The notes beneath the pieces were generated by a model. The model saw only the letters and a program-made list of their open reading frames with translations. It did not search any database and was not told where the DNA came from. From Mediterraneibacter faecis JCM 15917 (GTDB lineage: Bacteria > Bacillota > Clostridia > Lachnospirales > Lachnospiraceae), in the NCBI GenBank assembly GCA_001312505.1, contig BBDW01000003.1, positions 1 to 64,000 of the forward strand: 64,000 bases of DNA. The letters run 5' to 3'. The translations under genes were made by a program, and so were the position numbers. Shown here one piece after another: positions 17,073-26,822 of this stretch. Each line of letters begins with the position of its first letter. Positions within the stretch are counted from its first letter, which is position 1.

Positions 17073-18437
17073 ATGGAAAACGAGAGCAATAATGGAAAAG
17101 TGCCTCTGATCAGCAAGATTGCATATGGTTTCGGAGATGTAGGATGTAACTTTAGCTGGATGTTTGTCAGTAACTTTTTAATGATTTTCTATACAGATGT
17201 ATTTGGAATCAGTATGGCAGCAGTATCAGCATTGATGCTTTTCTCAAGATTCTGGGATGCAATCAATGATCCGATCGTAGGTGGATTAACAGATAAAACA
17301 AACACAAGATGGGGAAGATACCGTCCATGGCTGTTAGTGGCAGCACCGATTACATCAGCGCTTTTGATCCTCTCTTTCTGGGCGCACCCAGATTGGTCAA
17401 ATACATCGAAAATAGTTTACATGGTAATTACATACTGTCTTCTCGTCTTAGGATACACCTGTGTAAACATTCCATATGGAACACTTTGCGGTGCTATGAC
17501 ACAGGATATTGATGAGCGTGCCAAGATCAATACATCTCGTTCTGTAGCGGCAATGATCGCAATCGGAATCATCAATATCGTAACAGTGCCACTGATCAGC
17601 AGGCTTGGAAGCAACAGTGTAAAGAACGGTTATCTGTTTGTTGCAATTATTTACGGATGCATCTTTGCTGCATGTCATTTCTTCTGTTTTGTAAAGACAA
17701 AAGAGCAGGTGACAATTCCGGAGAAAGAAAAAATCTCCATTAAAGTACAACTGAAGGCCGTTATGCAGAATAGACCATATCTGCTTGCATTAGTTGGACA
17801 GGTGCTGTTTGGATTCACATTATATGGAAGAAATGCAGATATTTTATATTATTTCACTTATGTAGAAGGAGATGCTTCCTATTATACAACATATTCCATG
17901 TGTATTATTATTCCTTCAATTATCGGTGCAGCTTGCTTCCAGCCGGTATTCCGCAAGTTGAATAATAAAGGAAGAACAGCATCTGTTTTTGCATTACTTA
18001 CAGGAATCGCTATGCTTGCAATGTTCTTCTTTAATGTAAAAGAATCTCCAATTGTATTCTATGCATTGGCGGGTATTACACAGTTCTTCTTTTCAGGATT
18101 TAACACTGCAATCTATGCGATCATTCCGGATTGTGTGGAATATGGTGAGTGGAAAACAGGACTTAGAAATGATGGATTCCAGTATGCATTTGTTTCTCTT
18201 GGAAATAAAATCGGAATGGCTATAGGAACTGCACTCCTTGCAGCTCTGCTTGGTAAATATGGATATGTGGCAAATCAGGTACAGAATCCGGAAGTGATTG
18301 CAGTTATGAAACATGCATTTTCAACAATTCCAGGAATTTTGTGGATTGTCACAGCAGTTGTTCTGTTCTTCTACCGTTTGAATAAAAAACGTTACAATGA
18401 AATCGTGGAAGATCTGAAAAATGGAAAAAGAGGTTAA
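17073..18437 (+). CDS. GPH-family sugar:cation symporter
   Basis: A 454-residue transporter of the glycoside-pentoside-hexuronide family (MelB/XylP-like) with twelve predicted helices. The diagnostic RFWDAINDPIVGGLTDKT motif (cation-binding Asp residues) is followed by TRWGRYRPW. AGGAGG precedes the ATG. It follows the dehydrogenase by ~57 bases and should import its substrate; the sugar cannot be read from sequence. Confidence 0.9.
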   Translation: MENESNNGKVPLISKIAYGFGDVGCNFSWMFVSNFLMIFYTDVFGISMAAVSALMLFSRFWDAINDPIVGGLTDKTNTRWGRYRPWLLVAAPITSALLILSFWAHPDWSNTSKIVYMVITYCLLVLGYTCVNIPYGTLCGAMTQDIDERAKINTSRSVAAMIAIGIINIVTVPLISRLGSNSVKNGYLFVAIIYGCIFAACHFFCFVKTKEQVTIPEKEKISIKVQLKAVMQNRPYLLALVGQVLFGFTLYGRNADILYYFTYVEGDASYYTTYSMCIIIPSIIGAACFQPVFRKLNNKGRTASVFALLTGIAMLAMFFFNVKESPIVFYALAGITQFFFSGFNTAIYAIIPDCVEYGEWKTGLRNDGFQYAFVSLGNKIGMAIGTALLAALLGKYGYVANQVQNPEVIAVMKHAFSTIPGILWIVTAVVLFFYRLNKKRYNEIVEDLKNGKRG

Positions 18438-18458
18438 GAAAATATAATAACAAAAACG

Positions 18459-18483
18459 TGGCCCGGTGCACTGCACCGGGCCA
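18459..18483 (+). terminator. GC-rich palindromic terminator
   Basis: TGGCCCGGTGCA and TGCACCGGGCCA are perfect complements with a one-base centre. The stem follows the symporter gene by ~20 bases. There is no strong T-run. Confidence 0.7.
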
Positions 18484-18792
18484 TTATCTATATAAACTAT
18501 TCGTAATTTTTGGTCGAAGTCCGGCAATCATAAAAGATCTGTCGCTAATACAATCACCGTCTTCTTTTCTATGTATGATACTTTTGTAATTCATTTGTAT
18601 CAACTTGATGATGTTATTATACGGAAGAATTGTGAACACCTCGTGTCACGAAAGCTAAAGAAAAGTAAAATTTATTAAGAGAATATAATCTAAAACTGAA
18701 GAATTGTTTAATCCAGATTATAGACAAAATGTCGATAATTTTGTTAATGGAAGACTGGAAATTTTTCACGATACATGATATGATGATGTAAA

Positions 18793-18991
18793 TGTCAAAA
18801 AGTATAAATTGCGTTTGTGCTCGCACAAATAAGCAATTTATACTTTTTGACACGCCGAACACCGAAAACGGAATAAAATGGTGTGAACACACCATTTATG
18901 GGAGCTTGAGGTGTTCGAGGATTGCGGGAATTGCATAGCAATGGAGCAATCCGGTTACATCAGTGAGTGTCAAAATTTACTTTTGACACTC
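18793..18991. repeat. Cluster of four inverted repeats in a 600-base gene-free region
   Basis: Four stems follow one another. (1) A 20-bp perfect arm pair is at 18793-18812/18833-18852, with an inner TTTGTGC/GCACAAA stem. (2) AAATGGTGTG/CACACCATTT is at 18876-18897. (3) GGATTGC/GCAATCC is at 18919-18952, with an inner stem. (4) GAGTGTCAAAA/TTTTGACACTC is at 18965-18991. The first and last arms share TGTCAAAA. This looks like one compact palindromic element (MITE- or REP-like) or a structured RNA. The flanking 18484-18792 shows no gene. Confidence 0.7.
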
Positions 18992-19034
18992 GCATCATAT
19001 GATAGAAAACGGTAAAAAAGGAAGGATGAAAATA

Positions 19035-20393
19035 ATGGATATCAAAGAAAAGATTCATGCAACAACAGAAGAATTGTTAAGCAATATGGAAAGACTTGTA
19101 GCGATAGATTCACAGCTTGGAACACCAGCAGAAGGAATGCCATTTGGAGAGGGACCGGCAAAGGTTCTTCACGAAGCACTGCAGATTGCAGATGAGCTCG
19201 GATTCAAGACAGTGAATCTGGATAACTACTGTGGATATGCAGAGATGGGAGAAGGCGAAGAGATCGTTGGTATCGCAGGACATCTGGATATCGTACCGGC
19301 GGGCGGTGACTGGACATATGATCCATTCAAGCTGACAAGAGAAGGAGATTACGTTTACGGACGTGGAACAACAGATGATAAAGGACCTGTTATGGAAGCG
19401 CTTTATGCAATGAAGCTTCTTCGTGATTCAGGTGTGAAGCTCAACAAGAGAGTTCGTCTGATCATGGGATGTAATGAGGAAAATGGTTCCAGATGTATGG
19501 AGCATTATAATGAAGTGGCAGAAGAGTTATCTTGTGGATTTACACCGGATGCAAATTACCCATGTATTCACGGAGAGAAAGGTATGCTTGGCATGCTGGC
19601 AACTTCTAAAAATACAAAGATTATTTCTATCAATGGTGGATTTGTATTCAATGCCGTATGTGATGCATGTACAGCAGAGATTCCGGCAGAAGAAGGACTG
19701 AAAGGCAGACTGGAAGCTGCTTTCGCAGAGACAAAACTTCAGGAATACAAAGTAACAGAGGAAGATGGAAAGATCACTATTTATGCAAAGGGAGTATCTG
19801 CACATGCAAGTACACCGGCATTTGGAGTTAATGCTGCAGGTGTTATCTTTGACTGTCTTGCAAAAGCCGGATTTGAAGATGATTTCGTAGAATTCTATAA
19901 CTCACACATTGGTACAGCATGTGACGGATCAGGAATCGGACTGAAATGCGCAGATGAGTTTGGAGAGCTTACATTCTGTAACGGAATCGTTAAGAAAGAA
20001 GACGGTGTGATCTCCGCTACAATCGATATCAGATTCCCGGTAACATATTCTGTAGAAGATATGCTCAAGATGTGCGAAGGAAAGCTCGAAGACGAGAACG
20101 GACGCATTGAGATCCACACAACTACAAAACCATTGTTCTTCCCAAAAGAGTCTCCACTTGTAGAGGCACTGTACAAAGCTTATACAGATGTAACAGGAGA
20201 TACAGAGAACAAACCGTTAGTAATCGGTGGTGGAACATATGCGAAGTCCTTAAAAAATATCATCGCATTCGGACCGGAGAAACCGGGCGTAGATTACCGC
20301 ATCCACGGTGCAGACGAGTACACACTCGTATCTGAAGTTGAAGAAGCAGTACAGATTTACATGGAAGCAATTAAGAACTTGCTTGCAATTTAA
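19035..20393 (+). CDS. pepV: Dipeptidase PepV (M20 family)
   Basis: A 452-residue M20 metallopeptidase of the PepV/Sapep group that cleaves dipeptides. Zinc-binding motifs are visible: GHLDIVPAGGDW (His, Asp), GRGTTDDKGP (bridging Asp) and the general-base pair in GCNEENGSRC. ATG 19035 is 9 bases after AAAGGAAGG; upstream in-frame ATGs are less well placed. The antiporter gene starts three bases after its stop. Confidence 0.88.
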   Translation: MDIKEKIHATTEELLSNMERLVAIDSQLGTPAEGMPFGEGPAKVLHEALQIADELGFKTVNLDNYCGYAEMGEGEEIVGIAGHLDIVPAGGDWTYDPFKLTREGDYVYGRGTTDDKGPVMEALYAMKLLRDSGVKLNKRVRLIMGCNEENGSRCMEHYNEVAEELSCGFTPDANYPCIHGEKGMLGMLATSKNTKIISINGGFVFNAVCDACTAEIPAEEGLKGRLEAAFAETKLQEYKVTEEDGKITIYAKGVSAHASTPAFGVNAAGVIFDCLAKAGFEDDFVEFYNSHIGTACDGSGIGLKCADEFGELTFCNGIVKKEDGVISATIDIRFPVTYSVEDMLKMCEGKLEDENGRIEIHTTTKPLFFPKESPLVEALYKAYTDVTGDTENKPLVIGGGTYAKSLKNIIAFGPEKPGVDYRIHGADEYTLVSEVEEAVQIYMEAIKNLLAI

Positions 20394-20396
20394 TAG

Positions 20397-21584
20397 ATGT
20401 TACTAAGTATTGCTTTGATCTTGCTTGTAGGAATGTCTATGGGCTGGATCTGTAAGAAAATCAAATTGCCAAGCTTGCTTGGAATGATGATCACGGGGGG
20501 GATGATACTCGGCCCATATGTACTGAATCTGTTGGATGAGAGTATTCTTGGAATCTCAGCCGAGCTTCGAAAGATCGCGCTGATTATCATCCTTACAAGA
20601 GCCGGTCTTGGTCTGGATCTTTCAGGACTTAAAAAGATCGGAAGACCGGCTGTGATGATGTGTTTTGTTCCGGCAACGTTTGAGATTGTTGGAATTGTAC
20701 TGCTGGCTCCGAAGCTGATGGGATTATCTATACTTGAAGCTGCAATTATGGGAGCTGTGCTTGCAGCAGTTTCACCGGCTGTTGTAGTACCGAGAATGGT
20801 GAAGCTGATGGAGGAAGGCTATGGCGTGAAACAGGGGGGGATTCCGCAGCTGATTCTTGCGGGCGCATCTGTGGATGACGTCTATGTCATCGTGCTGTTC
20901 TCAACATTTACAGGAATGATGCAGGGACAAAGTACATCTATACTCAGTTTTATCAATATTCCGGTTTCTATTTTCCTTGGAATTGGGATTGGATTATTAA
21001 TAGGGACATGTCTTGCGTATTACTTTAAGAAAATGCATATAAGAGATACCTCGAAAGTGTTGATCATTTTGAGTATTTCTCTGTTGCTTGTTGTTATGGA
21101 AGACAGTTTGAATACGGCGATTACATTTTCAGCATTGATCGCGATCATGTTCATTGGGATCGGTTTGCAGAAGAAGAGAGAAGTTGTTGCGAAGAGGATT
21201 TCTGTGAAATATGGAAAGCTGTGGGTGGCAGCAGAAGTATTTCTGTTTGTGCTTGTAGGAGCAACAGTGAATGTCGGATATCTTGGAAAAATCGGTGTGA
21301 AAGCGATAGTTGTTATCGTAGGTGCACTGGTGTTCCGTATGCTTGGTGTATCCGTCTGCCTTCTTGGAACAAGTCTCAAGAAGACAGAACGGTTATTTGC
21401 CATGATAGCTTATACACCGAAAGCAACAGTTCAGGCCGCAATCGGTGGAATCCCTCTTGCGATGGGATTTGCATGCGGAGATACTGTTCTTACCGTGGCC
21501 GTTTTAGCGATTGTGCTGACAGCTCCGCTGGGCGCATTTGCGATTGATTTCTCGTATAAGAAATTATTGAAAAAATCAAAATAG
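20397..21584 (+). CDS. CPA2-type cation:proton antiporter
   Basis: A 395-residue membrane protein with about twelve helices and the KefB/NapA-type fold (LPSLLGM-ITG-MILGPY near the N-terminus, GASVDDVYVIVLF in mid-protein with the ion-binding Asp pair). It probably exchanges Na+ or K+ for H+. It starts three bases after pepV with no separate ribosome site, suggesting translational coupling. G7 tracts at 20495 and 20834 each add one Gly to conserved turns. Confidence 0.85.
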   Translation: MLLSIALILLVGMSMGWICKKIKLPSLLGMMITGGMILGPYVLNLLDESILGISAELRKIALIIILTRAGLGLDLSGLKKIGRPAVMMCFVPATFEIVGIVLLAPKLMGLSILEAAIMGAVLAAVSPAVVVPRMVKLMEEGYGVKQGGIPQLILAGASVDDVYVIVLFSTFTGMMQGQSTSILSFINIPVSIFLGIGIGLLIGTCLAYYFKKMHIRDTSKVLIILSISLLLVVMEDSLNTAITFSALIAIMFIGIGLQKKREVVAKRISVKYGKLWVAAEVFLFVLVGATVNVGYLGKIGVKAIVVIVGALVFRMLGVSVCLLGTSLKKTERLFAMIAYTPKATVQAAIGGIPLAMGFACGDTVLTVAVLAIVLTAPLGAFAIDFSYKKLLKKSK

Positions 21585-21629
21585 AAAATGTTATTAAAAC
21601 AGTTCATGTAGAAAAAACAACCATTTATG

Positions 21630-21657
21630 AAAGCAGACCTTAACGGTCTGCTTTTTA
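21630..21657 (+). terminator. Terminator after the antiporter gene
   Basis: AAAGCAGACC pairs with GGTCTGCTTT across TTAAC, followed by TTTT. Confidence 0.9.
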
Positions 21658-21775
21658 TGTTATGATAAGTTCAGTAAAAAAGACACTTGTGATATGGAAA
21701 ATGCAAGAAAACTGATCACAGGTACTGCGAAGGGTAACAAAGTAACATAGTACACAATAAAAGGTAGGTTTCAAA

Positions 21776-22999
21776 ATGAGTCTGAAATATGAAAAGTTGA
21801 TCAGAAAAATGACACTGGCAGAGAAAGCAATTATGATGTCAGGAAAGAACACATGGGAGACAGTTGATTTAGAAAAATATGGGATTCCGTCTATGGTAAT
21901 GTCCGATGGACCGCATGGGCTGAGAAGACAGGCAGGAGCAGGAGACCATTTGGGATTGAATGCCAGTCTTCCGGCAACTTGTTTTCCGACAGCAGCAGGA
22001 GTGGCAAACAGCTGGGACGAAGCACTTGGAGAAGAAATTGGAGAAGCACTTGCAGAGGAAGCAGTGACGATGGGTGTCAATGTGATCCTTGGACCGGGAC
22101 TTAATATTAAGAGAAGTCCTTTGTGCGGAAGAAACTTCGAGTATTTTTCAGAGGATCCATATCATGCAGGAAAAATGGCGGCGGCATATGTTTGTGGAAT
22201 CCAAAGTAAGGGAATTGCAGCCTGCCCGAAACATTTTGCAGCAAACAGTCAGGAGCTGCGCCGCATGGCAAATGATTCCGTTGTAGACGAAAGAACGTTC
22301 CGTGAGATTTATACGACCGGATTCGAGATTGCAATTAAGGAAGGTAAATCAAAGTCCATCATGTCTTCCTATAATGAAGTAAATGGAGTCTATGCAAATG
22401 AAAACAGTCATATGCTGCAGGAAATCCTGGTAGATGAGTGGGGATTTGACGGATTTGTCGTGTCTGACTGGGGCGGAAGTAATGATCATGCACTTGGTGT
22501 GAAGAACGGAAGCCATTTGGAAATGCCGGGAACAGGAAAATCAGGTATGTATGATATTATTCATGCAGTTGAGAACGGTGATCTTGATGAAGCAGTATTA
22601 GATCAGAGACTGGATGAGCTTTTAAATGTGATTTTCTCAACACATCAGGCAACAGAAGACGCAAAGGGAAAAACATTTGATGTGGAAGCGCATCATAACC
22701 TGGCAAGAAAAGCAGCTGAGGAAAGTATTGTCCTTCTGAAAAATGAGGATCAGATCCTTCCGTTGAAACCGGGAACGAAAGTTGCAGTGATCGGTGATTT
22801 TGCAAAGACACCAAGATATCAGGGCGCAGGATCATCACTTGTAAACCCGGCAAAACAGCCGGAAGCAATCCTTGATGTGATTGGATCAACAGATCTGGAT
22901 GTTGTTGCATATGAGCAGGGATATATTCGTAACAGAAAACCGAATCAAAAGTTGACAAAGGCAGCAGTAGAACTTGCAAAGAAGGCGGATTGTTCGTAA
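21776..22999 (+). pseudogene. Glycoside hydrolase family 3 (beta-glucosidase), truncated
   Basis: The N-terminal 400 residues are a good GH3 enzyme: MSDGPHGLR, GPGLNIKRSPLCGRNFEYFSEDP (kept short here as GRNFEYF), KHFAANSQE and the nucleophile region GFVVSDWGG. It would cleave beta-linked glucose or related sugars inside the cell, as there is no signal peptide. The usual ~350-residue C-terminal part (rest of the alpha/beta sandwich and FnIII domain) is missing. After AKKAD at about 22987 the sequence changes to a GtrA-like gene. This is a deletion fusion or an assembly join. Confidence 0.85.
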
Positions 23000-23471
23000 T
23001 CGTAAGTAATCTGATCACTGTACTTAAATATGTAATGTTGCTGTTTTTGCCACTGGCATTCGCAGGACTTCCGAATATTGATTTCGTTTCCCGGGAATCG
23101 ACATTACATTATTCGGTGAGACATTTAAGTGGAATATTATCGGATATGATGCGGCACATGGCGGTCTTCCGTATTTCTGTGCATACATGATCGCAATGCT
23201 CGTTGGTGAGTGTATCAACTTCCCAATCCAGAGAAGCTTTGTGTTCCGCAGCAAAGGAAAGATCTGGTATCAGGCGTTCTGGTATCTGATCGCATTCTGT
23301 ATTGTTACATGTATTGTAAACTCAATCAATTGTATCTGGGTTGCAGTTGCCGGAATGTTTGTACCGGGATGGCTTTATAATATCGGAACAACCGTGCTGA
23401 ACGGAGGAGTGTCGATGGTGGTATTCTTCTTCGTGAATAAGATTATTTTCCCGGAGGGAGAAGCAAAGTAG
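22990..23471 (+). pseudogene. GtrA-like membrane protein, 5' end missing, one frameshift
   Basis: From about 22990 the sequence encodes LFVIVSNLITVLKYV and then, after a one-base loss near 23090 (GTTTCCCGGG), GIDITLFGETFKWNIIGYD and a membrane segment set ending FFFVNKIIFPEGEAK. This resembles the GtrA-like putative flippases of Lachnospiraceae. The initial residues are absent because the gene is joined to the GH3 fragment. Four membrane segments remain. Confidence 0.7.
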
Positions 23472-23483
23472 AATATAGAAAAG

Positions 23484-23526
23484 AAGAACAGGGCAGTGCG
23501 CGTTAGCGTGCTGTCCTGTTCTTTTA
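23484..23526 (+). terminator. Long-stem terminator
   Basis: AAGAACAGGGCAGTGCGC pairs with GCGTGCTGTCCTGTTCTT across GTTA with two G-T pairs, followed by TTTT. Confidence 0.9.
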
Positions 23527-23552
23527 ACATGAAAATCATTTTCCAATTCATC

Positions 23553-23580
23553 TTGACAATAAAATTTTTTGCGTTAAAAT
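23553..23580 (+). promoter_or_regulatory. Candidate promoter of the YibE/F pair
   Basis: TTGACA (23553-23558), 16-base spacer, TAAAAT (23575-23580), 41 bases before the next start. Confidence 0.6.
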
Positions 23581-23621
23581 AAAAAAATGATTTTTGATAG
23601 ATTCGAGATGGAAGTAAAGTA

Positions 23622-24767
23622 ATGTTGGAATTTGTAAAACAGAGCAAGAAAAGAAAGTTATATTGTATCCTTGGCATATTGTATCTGCTGTGTATTATCT
23701 TTGTTGCAAATGATGCATGGTTGTATAGCACACCCATTGCAAAACTGACAAAGGTCGAAACCAGTGTCTCAGGAGAAGAGATAGGAACCAGAGGAACGAA
23801 GGAGAAAAAATATAAGCAGAACATCCAGGGAGTAATCCTAAATGGAGAAAACAAGGGAAAGACAATAAGTTTTACGAATGAGTACACGTATACCGGAATG
23901 ATGAAACAGCCATATCATAGAGGAGATAAGGTCTTGCTCAATGGAACCAGCAAGAGAATGGGTTCTGGAATTCGTGGACTGAAACGAGATACAGAGCTTA
24001 TGATACTTGTAGGATTCTTAATGTTTGTATTAATTACCATTGCAGGAAGACAGGGTGCGCTTACGATAGTGACCGTTATTTTCAATGTTGCTGTTTTTGC
24101 AATTGGTTTTTGGAAAGCGGGAGATACATCAAATGTGCTGGAAATGTGCAGTAGGCTGGTGATTCTTTTTGCAGTTATTACATTGGTTGGATTAAACGGG
24201 ATTCATAAAAAGACATGGGCAGCACTTTTTACAACATTGATTGTTCTTGTAATGATCATGGGAATCTTTGATGTTGTAATCCATCATGCAGAAGATCTTG
24301 ATTATTCGACCATGGAGTATCTTGGAAGTATTGAAAATCCGGATGAAATTTTCCATGCAGAAATCCTGATCTCAGGACTGGGAGCAATCATGGATGTGGC
24401 GGTCGCCATCGCTGCATCCTTAAGTGAAATTGTTGAAAAGAAGTCGGAAGTGACATTTTTGGAATTATTTAAATCAGGAAGAGAAATTGGATATGACATT
24501 ATGGGAACGATGATAAATGTGCTGTTGTTTGTCTTTGGCTGTGGACTGATCCCAATGTGTCTGATTCGGATGAATAATGATGTGAGTTTAATTACTATTA
24601 TAAAATTGCACATTCCATGTGAATTGTGCAGATTCCTGGTGGAAAGTATAGGAATTGTTCTGGCAATACCGATTTCTATTTTGGTTACTTCTGTGATGAT
24701 AAAGGTCCCAGGAATGTTTCATAGACAGAAGAAAGCAAGAAAGGTGCAGGGAGAAGGAAAATGCTGA
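23622..24767 (+). CDS. YibE/F family membrane protein (first of pair)
   Basis: A 381-residue protein with one N-terminal membrane segment, an extracytoplasmic ~90-residue domain and a C-terminal block of about seven helices with the YibE/F pattern (GAIMDVAVAIAASLSEI, then GTMINVLLFVFG). YibE/F proteins are of unknown function; transport has been suggested. Its stop overlaps the next gene's start by seven bases, so the two form a translationally coupled pair. Confidence 0.8.
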   Translation: MLEFVKQSKKRKLYCILGILYLLCIIFVANDAWLYSTPIAKLTKVETSVSGEEIGTRGTKEKKYKQNIQGVILNGENKGKTISFTNEYTYTGMMKQPYHRGDKVLLNGTSKRMGSGIRGLKRDTELMILVGFLMFVLITIAGRQGALTIVTVIFNVAVFAIGFWKAGDTSNVLEMCSRLVILFAVITLVGLNGIHKKTWAALFTTLIVLVMIMGIFDVVIHHAEDLDYSTMEYLGSIENPDEIFHAEILISGLGAIMDVAVAIAASLSEIVEKKSEVTFLELFKSGREIGYDIMGTMINVLLFVFGCGLIPMCLIRMNNDVSLITIIKLHIPCELCRFLVESIGIVLAIPISILVTSVMIKVPGMFHRQKKARKVQGEGKC

Positions 24768-25537
24768 TAACACTTGGATTGATTTTACTGATTTTAATTA
24801 TGGTCGTCGGTGGAGACAGAGGTGTCGTTTCGCTTATTGCTTTGTGTGGAAATCTGTTGATCTTAAGTCTTGCAATCTGGCTTATGGCATCAGGAGTTCC
24901 TGTTCTTCTCGTTACGGTTTGTGTCGGTGTTGTCATTTCCTGTATTACGTTGTTCTATCAAAATGGTAGAAATGGAAAGACATGGAGTGCATTTCTGGCA
25001 ACTATGATCACAATGCTGTTGCTGTTTTTCTTCATATATATCGTTGTATGGAGAAGTGAGGCGGGAGGTCTTAACGAGATACAACAGGTTGGAGAAGATG
25101 TATTTTATTATAATATGAACCTGAATATCAGTATGAGAAATGTTGCTGTCTCTGTTATACTTCTCAGTACTCTTGGAGCTGTTCTTGATATGGCACTGAC
25201 AGTTACCACATCTGTTTATGAAGTGAAAAGCCATAAAGAAGATATGACTTTTAAAGAACTGATTCACAGCGGAATGCAGATAGGAAAAGAAGTGACCGGA
25301 ACAACAGTGAATACACTTCTGTTTGCATATTTAGGAGAATCACTTCTGCTTTTTTCCTATCTGCGGATGCAGGGATATTCGTTTGAACTACTGTTGAATT
25401 CTAAAATCATGTTTGAAAATTGTGCCTCAATGATCTTCGGAGCAATCGCCTGCGTGGTTGTAATGCCGGTGGCAGCGGTTGCAGGGGGGGCTATTTTTTC
25501 CGGTTTAAATAAACATAAAATCCAACGTTCAACATAA
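24761..25537 (+). CDS. YibE/F family membrane protein (second of pair)
   Basis: A 258-residue multi-helix protein that aligns with the membrane half of the preceding gene (GAVLDMALTVTTSVYEV and GTTVNTLLFAYLG). It lacks the extracytoplasmic domain. The pair looks like a heteromeric complex or duplication. Its 3' end runs 47 bases into the 3' end of the convergent MATE gene. The G7 tract at 25484-25490 lies near the end, and a one-base change there would move the stop to about 25512. Confidence 0.75.
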   Translation: MLITLGLILLILIMVVGGDRGVVSLIALCGNLLILSLAIWLMASGVPVLLVTVCVGVVISCITLFYQNGRNGKTWSAFLATMITMLLLFFFIYIVVWRSEAGGLNEIQQVGEDVFYYNMNLNISMRNVAVSVILLSTLGAVLDMALTVTTSVYEVKSHKEDMTFKELIHSGMQIGKEVTGTTVNTLLFAYLGESLLLFSYLRMQGYSFELLLNSKIMFENCASMIFGAIACVVVMPVAAVAGGAIFSGLNKHKIQRST

Positions 25538-26822
25538 TTCCAACTGCTGTAGAAACCGGTGCAGCAAGACCGATCTTTGTCAGGCTGGCATTCGGCTGGA
25601 TACTCATGATGTATGCCATTGGCAAACGGACCAGAAGTGTCTGAATCAGACCTTGCGTCATAACCCAAAGAGTCTTATCATTTCCATTAAAATATCCTAC
25701 CATACTGAAAAGAACGGCTGTTACAATTGTTTCCGGTGCGAATCCTCTCAGGTAAGCAAAACCATTCTGAATAACAGCTGCATCGGTAGAGAAGAATCCG
25801 GCCAGCACATCTCCCTTAAGAAATACAAGAGTGAAGACGAAACATCCGACAACCAGGCCGACTCCGATTCCGGTGAACATAGATCTCTTTGCACGCTTTG
25901 ATTTTCCGGCACCGACATTCTGAGAGACGAAAGAAGCCATGGACTGCATGAGTGCGCTAGGTACCAGCATTGCAAAGTTTACGATTTTGCAGGCAACGCC
26001 GTAACCAGAAGAAGCCTCCAGCCCGAGCCGATTTACAAAAGCGCAGAGTGCGAGGAATGACATCTGTGTCAGGAATTCCTGGAGAGCAAGAGGCAGTCCA
26101 ATGATGAGGAATTTCTTGCACTGTGGATTCAGACAGAAGTCTTTCTTTCTAATCTTGAATGGTAGTTCTTTTTTGATAAGAAGAACTACTGCGAAGACAA
26201 CACTGATTGCCTGGGCGAAAACAGTTGCAATCGCGGCACCGGCTGCGTTCATGTGGAAACCTGCAACAAGTATCAAGTCACCGAAAACATTTATGATGCA
26301 TGCGACAAGTACAAAAAGCAGAGGAGACTTGCTGTCTCCGAGTCCACGGAAAATTGCGGAAAGCAGGTTGTAAGCGACGATAAAGAAGATTCCAGCGCCA
26401 CAGATACGGATGTAAACAGCAGTCAATTCGACAGTTTCAGCAGGTGCCTGCATCAGGATCGCGATTGGATGCGCAAAACAAACCATAACGATGAACAATC
26501 CAACTGAAATCGCTGTAAATACAATTGCAGCACCGCCAATGACGGAGCCAATCTGTTCCGGTTTCTTTTCGCCGAGATAACGTGCAATCAGAACCGTGAT
26601 ACCCATAGCAAACTGGACGACTACGAAAGTGACCAGATTCAGAACCTGACTTCCGGTAGAAACTGCAGAAAGCCCGGAGGTAGAACCAAATCTTCCAACG
26701 ACCAGAAGGTCAACCGCTCCATATGCTGCCTGAAGGATTAGTGCACCAAGCACAGGCATCATAAATGCCACCAGTTTCTTTAAAATACTTCCTTGTGTAA
26801 AATCAGCAGTTTTATCTGTCAT
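25491..26822 (-). CDS. MATE-family efflux pump
   Basis: A ~443-residue MATE transporter exporting drugs or cations by Na+ or H+ exchange. It has twelve helices in two halves; recognisable stretches are MPVLGALILQAAYGAVD and VGRFGSTSGLSAVSTGS near the N-terminus. ATG 26822 is chosen because AAAGGAG lies 8 bases before it. The upstream marR gene overlaps its start by eleven bases, so they form an operon and MarR probably controls the pump. Confidence 0.88.
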   Translation of the reverse strand: MTDKTADFTQGSILKKLVAFMMPVLGALILQAAYGAVDLLVVGRFGSTSGLSAVSTGSQVLNLVTFVVVQFAMGITVLIARYLGEKKPEQIGSVIGGAAIVFTAISVGLFIVMVCFAHPIAILMQAPAETVELTAVYIRICGAGIFFIVAYNLLSAIFRGLGDSKSPLLFVLVACIINVFGDLILVAGFHMNAAGAAIATVFAQAISVVFAVVLLIKKELPFKIRKKDFCLNPQCKKFLIIGLPLALQEFLTQMSFLALCAFVNRLGLEASSGYGVACKIVNFAMLVPSALMQSMASFVSQNVGAGKSKRAKRSMFTGIGVGLVVGCFVFTLVFLKGDVLAGFFSTDAAVIQNGFAYLRGFAPETIVTAVLFSMVGYFNGNDKTLWVMTQGLIQTLLVRLPMAYIMSIQPNASLTKIGLAAPVSTAVGIMLNVGFYVYLNRKK

